Shown here: positions 35,481-45,050 of the stretch, piece after piece
Numbering within the stretch: the stretch's first letter is position 1
Layout of the letters: every line of letters begins with the position of its first letter
Source: Benincasa hispida
Lineage: Eukaryota > Streptophyta > Magnoliopsida > Cucurbitales > Cucurbitaceae
Assembly: GCF_009727055.1 (NCBI RefSeq)
Contig: NC_052355.1
Span: 2,043,389-2,107,388 of the forward strand
Direction of reading: 5' to 3'
DNA length: 64,000 nt
Position numbers and translations under genes: made by a program
The notes under the pieces: generated by a model
Told to the model about the DNA's origin: nothing
The model's input: only the letters and a program-made list of their open reading frames with translations
The model's database searches: none

Positions 35481-38400
35481 TGTTGGGTTGTAGCTCCTAA
35501 AACTCACAGTTTATAATGATTAACATATTCTATTATCAATAAAGATGTTATTAATGTTTATTCAATAAAACTATTGTTGAATATGTGAATTGCACTTGTA
35601 AAGTCTAAATCCAATAAACTAAAGATCCATGGCTATTATTTGAATATATGAACTTTATGTGGAGACATAAGAGTGGATCAAATTCAGTAAATAGCCAAAA
35701 CGGTCTATAGTATATTAATAAGGCTGGGCACCTTATTCTAGTAACACTATCGGATGCGGCTCACTCTGTAGTTGTTACAATTTGTTGTAAAGTGCTACAA
35801 ACGAAGTGATCCTGATTCGTTCATGTATTGACATGAGGAGTGGGGGCATCCTAAACAATAAGTTTGCATAAGATCAGACCAAGAATTAAGTCACTCTTAC
35901 TTTATAACGTTGTTACTTTATAACACTGTTTAACTTGTTTTGCCAAATTTAAATATATTATGTCCATTCGATATAACCATGATGAGTAAGTTAACCCTTC
36001 ACAGGTTGTTTGTAATAATGGTTGAGTCAAAATCTGTTTTACCCTCGAGATTACATCTTGCTTCTTAAGTCCCACTGATCCTCTAATGAAAATTGGTTTA
36101 TGATCCAATCAATAAACCGAGTCTTTCTCAGGACAATGAAAGGAGTGGGGCCCCTTATTCAAGACTCGAAGTCAGCACTTAAGGGAACAACCTCTCTACT
36201 ATCCCTGAAAGTGGGTAGAAGTGAATTTCGTCTTGTACCCTATGTCCCCAGCTATCTACCCGGTCTTACCCCTGAAAAGGGGGGATTATTGATCCGAAGT
36301 TGTTGAGCCAACCCTCACCCATGCAAATCTAAGGATAATCCCGAATAAACAAGAATTCATAGTTAACTCAAGATTAAGGTCAAGTTACCTAGGCGATCGC
36401 TTTGAAATAGTCAGTCTTAAATAGTAAACAATGTTATAAAGTAAGAGTCACTTAATTCTTGGTTCGATCTTATGCAAACTCATTGCACCCCACTCCTCAT
36501 GTCAATACATGAATGAATCAGGATCACTTCGTTTGTAGAACTTTACAACAAATTGTAACAACTACAGAGTGGGCTGCATCTGATAGTGTTACCAGAATAA
36601 GGTACTCAGTCTTATTCATATAATATAGACCGTTTTGGCTATTTACTGAACTTGATCCACTCTTATGTGTGATAGAACAAACACATGCGCAGTAGAAGAA
36701 AATGGATCTAAAGTACTCTAATTAGGTTAATCACAAAGATAAGCCTGTATGCAATAAAACAAGAAAACGGGGGAAAAGAATACAACTTTTGTAGTCTTCG
36801 AATCTTCTCCAAATCAGCTCCAATCTCCTCACGAACGGTTAGTAGATCACCACGAGAGTCTTTCCGACTATTCTCTGGCCTTAGAACAGGATGGTGGGAT
36901 CCAGTAAGTGACTAATTTGGAGAGAAAAAAAGCTAAATCTTTTAGAGAAAAAAGGGATGAGATTATCACATAATCTCATCAAAACCCACTATGGCCAAGA
37001 GTTCTTCAAAAACGTTAAACACTCCCTTTTAAAGACCATTACATGCAAACATGCAACTTTGAATTTGTTGAGAATTTGACACTAAAAAATCCACCAACTC
37101 AAAGTGGGATTTAGTAAGACAAGTGTCTTCAAATGAAGACAACACTTAGCCATGCAAAAGTTGGCATTTCAAACTCATACATGTTGGATCTTTCCACTAA
37201 CTTGGTCAAAGTTTGACTCTCAAAGTCCAAAGTCAACAAATATGACCTTTTGACTTTTAAAAATAAAAAATCAACAATTTTACTTTTAATGCAATTTTGA
37301 CCAATTCCATTTAATTTCAAAATTAATTCTAATAACCAATTTTATAATTAAATTAATATCAAATATTTAATTAAATAATTTAATTAATTTAAATTAATAT
37401 TAAATCCAACACTTATCCCAATTTATATGAATCATTATTCATAATCTTGACATTTAAATCTTATTTAAATATCTCCTATTTTCTCTCTCTTTATGTTTAA
37501 TTTACAATTATACGTTAGGTTAAATATATCGTATATATTAATGCTTTGCTCCAAAAATCGAATTTGAACACTTCAAATTAGTTCAAATTCGTTTGTCACA
37601 CTATTCTAAGGTTTAGTCTGATATGAGCTAGTATGGGGTTCTCATGAACATACAAATCATGGGCTCCAACGATCCGCAATTAACCAGCTAAACTCTTTAA
37701 CCTAATTAACCACCATTCATTAACTATCGGGTCACTCCACTAAAGCCTAGTACTCGCACTTCCCTCATTGTAGATTTAATTTTACTGTGAACCACTTCCC
37801 TATTCATTAGGGGGCCCACCCTCTCATGGCCTAAGAGGGACTCGGTTTAGTGATTGGATCACAAACCAATTGTTCATTAGAGGATTAATGGGACTTAAGG
37901 AGCAAGATGTAATCTCGGGGGTAAAAAAAACTTTTGACCCAGCCGTTATTACGAACAACCTGTGAAGGGTTAACGTACTAAATCATGGTTATATCGAGTG
38001 GACATAATATATCTACAGTGAAGGGAGTGCAACTACTTGGCTTTAGTGGAATAACCCGGTAGTTAATGAATGGTGGTTAATTAGGTTAAAGAGTTTAACC
38101 GGTTAATCTCTGGTCGTTGAAGCCCATGATCTGTAGATCCATGAGGTCCCTATATTAGCTCATATCAGACTAAACCTTAGAATAGTGTGACGAACGAATT
38201 TGAAGTGTTCAAATTCGATTTTTGGAGCAAAGCGTTAAATATATACAATATATTTAACCTAATGTTTAATTGTGAATTAAACATAAAGAGAGAGAAAATA
38301 AGAGATCTTTAAATAAGATTTAAATATCAAGATTATGAATAGAAATTTATATTAATTGGAATTAGTATTGGATTTTATATTAGATTAAATTAATTAAATT

Positions 38401-39014
38401 TTTTAATTAATTATTTAATACTAATTTAATTTTAGAATTTATTATTAGAATTAATTTTGAAATTAAATGGAATTGGTCAAAATTGCATTAAAAGTCAAAT
38501 TGTTGACTAGGGCAAAAATGCAATGAAAGTCAATTGTTGACTTTTGACTTTGAAAGTCAAAAAGTCAATTTTTTTTACTTTGGACTTTGAGAGTCAAACT
38601 TTGAGCATTGACCAAGTTAGTGGAAAGATCCAACATTTGTGAATGAGAAATGTCAATCTTTTGCATTGCTAATTGTTGTCTTCATTTCAAGACACTTGCC
38701 CCACTTTTGAGTTAGTGGACTTTTGAGTGTCAAATTCTCATCAAACTCAAAGTTGCCTGTATTGCATGTAATGGTCTTTAAAAGGAAGAGTTTAATGAAT
38801 TTTGAAACCTCTTGGCCAAGTGGATTTTTATGAGATTATGTGATAATATCATAATTTTTCTCTCAAAGGCTTAACCTTTTCCTCTCCAAATTAGTCACTC
38901 ACTGGATCCCACCATCCCATTCTAAGGCTGGAGAATAGTCGAAAAGACTCTCATAGTGCTCTACGAACCGTTCGTGAGGAGATTGGAGCTAATTTGGAGA
39001 AGCTTTGAGACTAT
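35481..39014. repeat. Rearranged alpha LTR pair with an inverted middle
   Basis: 35481-35935 is the start of an alpha LTR (plus). About 35945-36667 is minus-strand LTR running from its middle to near its start. 36668-37779 is minus-strand LTR from its end (tgatagaacaaacaca) to the middle. About 37808-39014 is plus-strand LTR from middle to near end. Turning 35936-37790 around would give two LTRs side by side, nearly in order. Junction filler lies at 37780-37807. The final LTR is interrupted at 39014 by the Athila-like element and finishes at 50638-50760. Confidence 0.7.
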
Positions 39015-39210
39015 TGATAACTTGTAGAAATAAAAGTTATTTATACCATCTTATTTAGAATATGTGACAAAAAGAAGAAAAAAGTTACGTCGAACATATA
39101 GAAATTGGCATAGAAATGCAAAAGTTGTAAAGTGTCATAAGCACACCCGCTAACCCCATTGTGATGACAAAAAGGGATGTCCAAGTCTTTGTTTTGCAGG
39201 AAATAGGTCA

Positions 39211-39375
39211 CCGCATGCAACGATCGCTCGAGGATAAAAAGAGCAACGCATTCGCACCAAATGCGACGGTCGATCGTGTACGAAAAGAGCAATGCATTTG
39301 CACCGCATGTGACGATCGATAAAAGACCAATGCATTTGCATCGCATGCAGCGATCAATCGTAGATGAAAAGAGCG
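39211..39375. repeat. Four ~44-bp units with GACGATCG palindromes (LTR U3)
   Basis: Units share 'gcattcgcaccgcatgcgacgatcgatcgt' in variant form, then 'aaaagagcaacg'. The same array is in the 3' LTR at about 49165-49340. Confidence 0.7.
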
Positions 39376-39444
39376 ATGCATTCACGGGGATTTCTGAAAT
39401 TGTACAGCTTTTCTGTTGTACGATCTGACAAATTGAATGTGAAG

Positions 39445-41100
39445 TGATGCTTTATTTTATTAAGTGGATATATGGATGACATGCATTGATGGATTGCGTT
39501 GTGCACTCAAGTTTCCCCAGCGGAATTCAAGTGTAAATTCCTCTAAGTTTCTTGGTAAGTCCAAGGCCGAACACAGGGACTTGTGAAAATAGTTGTGTTG
39601 GTGATTTTTATGAAGATTTGCTGTAACCAGTTAAATAAATAAATCGTTGAGTTTGTTGTTTACATTGATGAAAATAAATAACGAATGTGGCAGAGTTTGA
39701 AAAGAGTTGGTAAACGAGAAATACGATGAATATGCGGTGAACGGGTTGATAAAAGTTTCGGCTAACACTCCCTAGAATGCGTTCATGCTTTGCGGTCATG
39801 CAACATGTATGCAATAGTAAACCACCTCTCGACGTGAATGCTACGGCTTCTAAGGCTAGAACGCATGTGATAAATATGCGATAAGTCTACAGGGTTTACA
39901 CATAAACCTCTATCTCTGTTTATGCGATGACAACATGACATTCACACAAATATGCAACCACATAATATCATTCCCATTCCTAGGATTCACGCGATGCAAG
40001 TTGACAAACAGAGCTTATCTATAAGTCCTTATCTCTTGTTTATGCAAGCTTAATCTTTCTCTTTCGAGTCCAGATTCTAACCTAGCTCTCTCGAGATATT
40101 AGGTTCTTTCTTTAGATTCTCTCTCGAGTAACTCTAAAGGGTATTTTGCACAACATAAAACAAGACAATCACAAGTAATGAACTTTCTAGGTCATGTTAG
40201 CTTAGTTCTTCTCAACCCATTCAACTAGTTTAGCTACTCATGCGTATTAAGAGAGTGAGCAGATGTAGAAATAGAACTTCCATTGAATAGATATGAGATG
40301 AAGTAAAAAATAACAATGCAAGTATAGTAAAGAGCCTGGTAGAAATTTCCTGCTGCCAGGCGGTTACACTATTTCTACTCGTGCTCTAAATATATTCTCG
40401 CTCTCGCGAGAGTCGGCCTGCTCTCTGCCCTTACGCCTCAAGGTTCTCTCTCGAGCTGCCCTGGGTGATCTCCGGCACCACCACTCTTCTCTTGCTTCGC
40501 CGTAAAATGGAAAGAAAACTATGAATATGAGCAATTGGTGAACTCGTTAACTGATCAACAACTTTTCTGAAGAATGCACTTGGTATTTATAGGGCATCAA
40601 TGGTGAAAGGCAGCTTCTCTCTCCCGGTTGTACAGATGGGACAACTTTAATTCCTGATTGACACACCAGATGATTGTTACCGACAAAGCTGAATGTACTT
40701 TGTGACCGTTATCGGCTGTCAAATTAATTTGGATCCAACTGTCATCAACTTTCTGTCCCATCGCTCTTAATTATCCTTTCACCTGGATGCGCCCACCATG
40801 TTGCACTGAACAAGTTGCGGTGATCCTTCTTGGGCGAATATTTGTGAGCACGATCAACGCAAAGTCTTGTGGTGAAGTCACGCTCGACTAATGTATTCCT
40901 ATGATCGCAATCTCTGCATTGCGTTAACGCATATTCTGCACAAAAATGTAAAGATCAACTGCTCTAATGCATTGCACGCATGCGACCACAATATTATAGA
41001 ATTTATGCTTAATGGACGCAATTTAACATATTTCATCAACGCAATCCTACATTGTGTAAGAACTTAGTACTATGATAACGTGCATTTCTGCCTGTTATCA
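39445..41100 (-). repeat. Solo LTR nested in the Athila-like 5' LTR
   Basis: TG...CA ends (tgatgcttta ... cctgttatca), flanked by tgaag (39440-39444) and tggag (41101-41105). The 3' LTR of the host element shows the empty site 'gaatgcggagcagag' at 49386-49400. Same family as 1-1412 and 33378-35166, same direction; TATA (tatttata, plus strand) at 40584-40591. Confidence 0.85.
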
Positions 41101-41187
41101 TGGAGTAGAGCGGACGTTTCCATCAAGTCATGGCAGAAAAAGCAGTTTTTCAAAGCGGGACCACTGACGAAAGAGGTGCTAAGGTCT

Positions 41188-41195
41188 ATAAATAG
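41188..41195 (+). promoter_or_regulatory. TATA box of the Athila-like 5' LTR
   Basis: TATAAATA in 'aaggtctataaatagc', about 1.26 kb before the LTR end. The same box is in the 3' LTR at 49477-49484, with identical surroundings. Confidence 0.65.
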
Positions 41196-42457
41196 CTATA
41201 TCAATTCCAAAGAAAGAAGGTTGGTCTAAAGAGACATTTTAGAGAAAATCCCGAGAGAAGCTCTGTGCAGAGATCATTCCGACCTGGGAAACTAGCCTGA
41301 GAATGAAGTTTTCCACCACACTCTTCCTACACGCCGGCAAGCAAATCGTCTCTGATCGGGATTCATGTCAAGACATTGATACGCTTTCCTTATTTTTTTT
41401 CACTTTCTATTCATCAACTGTTGTTCATCTCTAATCTTTCATTCATTATCTGTAACAAACTCTTATCTTTATCTTTTAATATCATTATCATATTCATCGT
41501 CATCTCTCTATTCTTCACCATACATTCATCGTCCATTTCTTTCACTATGTGTAACTAATCCCCTAGGGTAAGGGGGAAGAATTAAGCGAGTCAGTTAATC
41601 CTTGTTGAAGAAATCAGCTAAGTTTAGCCAACGCATGCTCAACGACATCTTCATCTGTGAGAGCAGAAGTGAAGATGTTAATCCACCTCTCGAAAGAAGG
41701 TTGGAAGAATGCGTTAACTTAAAGCAAGAAGTATTTCCAGAGATGGAAACAACCTTGCATTTGCAACGTTCATCCTTGATTCACCATAGAGATATGGGAA
41801 CGCGACCGATCACTGAGAGGTGTACGCCAAGGGAAAGAGGAACCTTAGTTGCGTCCTCAACAGAATTGACGAACTTGTGATGCCCTTTTCCCCAACCCAT
41901 TCTCTTTCTGACACATTTCCCAAGACTTGCCATCGCATTCCATCAGATACTTGCACATCTTCACAGTTAGTCATTTATCTGTTTATTTATTTATTTATTT
42001 ATTTAATTGTCATCGCATTTTATTTTATCATCGCATTTTATTTTATCATTGCATTTTACTTGTCACAGCATTTTACTTTTCCAATATAATTCATTATTAT
42101 TTTTCTTTTGGTCACATTTATCACATTAGTATCGCATTAATCATCGCAATCCCCATGTTCGATCTCAGATCACTCTGAGAAACTTGCGTTGGAATTATAC
42201 TTGGTTCCAGCGCAAGAAAACTTGTGACATGTGCGTACTACATGAACGCATACTACGAACGCATATTAGTAGCATCGCATACATTATTTTAGAACGTAGT
42301 ATCACATTTATTATCGAGAAGCGTGATTCATCACTGCATACGCATCATCCACACACCATCACCAATCCATTTCCCATCCTTGCAGCGGCATTACATTGCA
42401 TTACATTATGTTCCATTTGCCGCAATTCCATTTCACAATTTCATTCGAACAAGTTTA

Positions 42458-42475
42458 TGGTGTCGTTGCCGTGGA
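42458..42475 (+). promoter_or_regulatory. Primer-binding site of the Athila-like element
   Basis: TGGTGTCGTTGCCGTGGA, six bases after the LTR end. It matches the Athila/gypsy site TGGCGCCGTTGCCGGGGA at 15 of 18 positions. Confidence 0.8.
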
Positions 42476-42568
42476 TTGATAATTTTTAGTGCTGAATATT
42501 TTTGTGATATTTTGCAAGACAGATTTCTGTTGTACAGTCTATTTACGCGAAGAGCAGGCTAGCGGTGC

Positions 42569-44070
42569 ATGAGTACTGGAATAGAGCCAGAATTCAACGT
42601 CGACCTAGAAATCGAGAGAACTTTTCGCAGAAGAGCACGTCAAAACCATACTAAGCGTAGGAGAAATATGGCAAACAACAATGAGAGGCTCGAGGGGAAT
42701 CAAGGAATGAATCAGCAGCCACAAGACCTAGTTTTTTTGGCCGCTGACCGTAACATTCCCATGAGGAACTATGCGGTGCCTAATTTATATGACTTCTCGC
42801 CGGGTATTGCAAGGCCTACAGTAGAGAAGAATGCCAGATTTGAAATTAAGCCCGTTATGCTCCAAATGATTTAGAATGCAGGTCAGTTTGGAGGTTTACA
42901 AGAAAAGGACCCGCATGCACATCTGACTAGTTTTGTAGAGATGTGCAACACATTCTCCATCCTTGGCGTGAGTCCAGAAGGCATAAAACTATATCTTTTT
43001 CTGTACACTTAGAGATAAAGCAAAGAGGTGGGCTCATTCGTTGGAGCCAAATGAGATAAATTCTTGGGATCAGTTGGTTGAACGGTTCATGAAGAAAATT
43101 TTCCCTCCCGCTGCAATACAAGAAGACGACGGGAAGTGTTAAACTTTGAGCAAACAGAAAACGAGACTCTAAGCACTGCATGGGTGCGATTTAGACGATT
43201 GGTGAAAAACTGTCCACATATCGAGATTCCCGATTGCATTCTCATGGAGACTTTTTATAACGGCCTAGACAGAGTGACACAAGCAGTTGTTGACGCCTCC
43301 GCAGCAGAAGGGTTTATGGATAAGACGTACACTAAAGCAAAAGTCATCTTAGATCGCATCTCGTGAAATACAGATGACTGGGTTGATGACGGTTATGGGG
43401 GGAGAGGCACAAAAAGAAGGAAAGCAGAGAGCGCCATGGTACTAGTGGATACAATGACCACACTGGCAGTCACCTCACTTCTTCAGACAATGGCTATAAA
43501 TCAAGGAAATCTCTCTCAGAGTGCAGCGCAAGCCAATGCGCTGACGCAAGTGGCAGCAGTAAGTTGTATACAATGCGAAAAAGGGCACTCAGTGGAAGTA
43601 TGCCCGTTAAATCAACAATCAGTATACTCTATCCACATCAACCCATTCAGCAACACGTACAACCCAGGTTGGAGGAATCATCCCAACTTCAGTTGGGGAG
43701 GGAACAACGTCCAGGGGGGGCAAAGAAACATGCAGACCAATCATTCCGGGAATAGAGGCAATCCTCAGGTTTTTCATCACCGGAGTCAAGGCCAGAGTAA
43801 CTATCAGAACAGGCAATCGCACAACCCTCTTCATCTAACACCTCATCCAATTTGTCGTCCTTGGAAGCTCTGCTCAAGCAATACATAGAAAAGAATGATG
43901 CCATCATGCAATCACAAGCATCTTCCATTAGGACTTTGAAAGTACAAGTCGGGCAGCTTGTGGTTGAACTTAGAAACAGAACACCTGGTACGTTGCCCAG
44001 CAACTCAGAAACACCTGGACTAAGTGGAAGGAGCAATGTCAAGAGGTGACATTGGGCAGGCAAGCCTGAT
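42569..44070 (+). pseudogene. gag: Athila-type gag
   Basis: Starts at ATG 42569 (MSTGIEPEFNVDLEIERTFR). The gag core begins FEIKPVMLQMI (42835), then a stop (42872), HAHLTSFVEMCNTFSILGVS, a one-base loss near 43013, SLEPNEINSWDQLVERFMKK, and AWVRFRRLVKNCPHIEIPDC to a stop at 43364. The zinc knuckle CIQCEKGHSVEVC (CX2CX3HX4C, near 43575) and NPFSNTYNPGWRNHPNFSWG are the signature of Athila gag. The C-terminal coiled block SLEALLKQYIEKNDAIMQSQ ends near 44050. Three or more stops and two frameshifts inactivate it. Length and order are those of Athila gag, but the protease that should follow is missing. Confidence 0.9.
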
Positions 44071-44712
44071 CACCTGCAAGGATGCGTTTGCGGTAACATT
44101 GAAAACCCTTTTTGAAACAGCATCCATATCAACTATCTTTACCGCTTTATTTACCGTTTTATTATTGCTTTATTGAAATTAGTTTATTGCCTTATTGAAT
44201 TAATTTTCCTGCCTATTTGAATTTATCTCAGTCTCATCTTGCATTGATCTTAATGTATTATTGAATGGATGATTTAAGTGAACACCGCAATGTCTTATCA
44301 ATTTGGTTTTGGGATAAGCGTTGTGATGTTGGTGATACATAGCAAAGTCAGGTATGCATTGCGTCGACGGGTGTATCTTGCATTAATGGATATAATTTGC
44401 GTCCATCCTCCAAAGATGCATTATGTTGACGGATGTGTTGTGCTAATATATACATTGTGCCCATCCTCCGCAAATATGCATTGTGTTGACGGATGTGTTG
44501 CATTGGTAGAAATACTTTGCACCTGTCCTCCACAAATATGCATTGCGTTGATGGATTTATTGCGCTAATATATACATTGAGCCCGTCCTCCAAATATGCA
44601 TTGCGTTGTTGGATGTGTTGCGTTAATAACTAAACATTGCACCCGTTCTATAAAAAATGATAAAATATTCGCGGAGAAGGTAATCAAACGATCGTTTCAG
44701 CTCCCGAGGAAA
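44071..44712 (+). other. Spacer after gag with ~60-bp tandem repeats
   Basis: Where protease and RT should be, there is non-coding sequence. 44071-44340 is AT-rich with no motif. 44345-44650 holds five units of about 60 bases with 'tatgcattgcgttgacggatgtgttgc' and 'cattgtgcccatcctcc'. Frames across it (for example 44278-44568) owe their length to the repeat and encode nothing I recognise. Confidence 0.7.
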
Positions 44713-45050
44713 ATTATTACATAGCAGTCGAAAGGACGCTCTTTCCTGCTATGTCATAATGAGGGGGGGTGCGGCAGGCTTTTTGGATTACCAAAGCCTG
44801 CCAACACACCGATTGCGTTGGGCCCATCAAGGCCCAACCGATAAATTCCTCTCCTCAGCCCGTTTGGAGTTCACTTTCATTCTCTTCGCGAAAACCCTAC
44901 CAAAATTCTCTCTGCATACCTTGACCGCTATCCGCACTTTCTTCCGAGAAAATAAAAATTACTATTTTCTTTCCCTTCACCGCACTCATAGCCAGACAGT
45001 CATCACATTCCTCTTCCAAACCATCATCCTCTTCCCACGCCCCTGTCACC
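44713..45050 (+). promoter_or_regulatory. Promoter-like block before ORF2 with three inverted repeats
   Basis: Three hairpins in a row: 44713-44760 (ACATAGCAG/CTGCTATGT with inner GAAAG/CTTTC and outer ATTAT/ATAAT), 44774-44801 (GCAGGCTTT/AAAGCCTGC) and 44817-44838 (GTTGGGCC/GGCCCAAC). The last contains two GGCCCA 'site II' elements common in plant promoters. Then comes 'gataaattcc' and 200 bases of CT-rich, 5'-UTR-like sequence up to the ATG at 45051. Promoter role is inference from these features. Confidence 0.45.

Larger units (their letters stand above)
39015..42451 (+). repeat. 5' LTR of the Athila-like element (holds a nested solo LTR)
   Basis: TGATAACTTGTAGAAATAAA to TTTCATTCGAACA. 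Without the nested LTR (39445-41100 plus 5 bases) it is about 1.78 kb, close to the 1.67 kb 3' LTR; an extra ~80 bases (41325-41400) account for most of the difference. It contains a four-unit array of gcatgcgacgatcg repeats (39211-39375), a TATA box (41188-41195) and a long pyrimidine-rich U5. ORFs inside (41376-42562) are chance frames. Confidence 0.85.
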
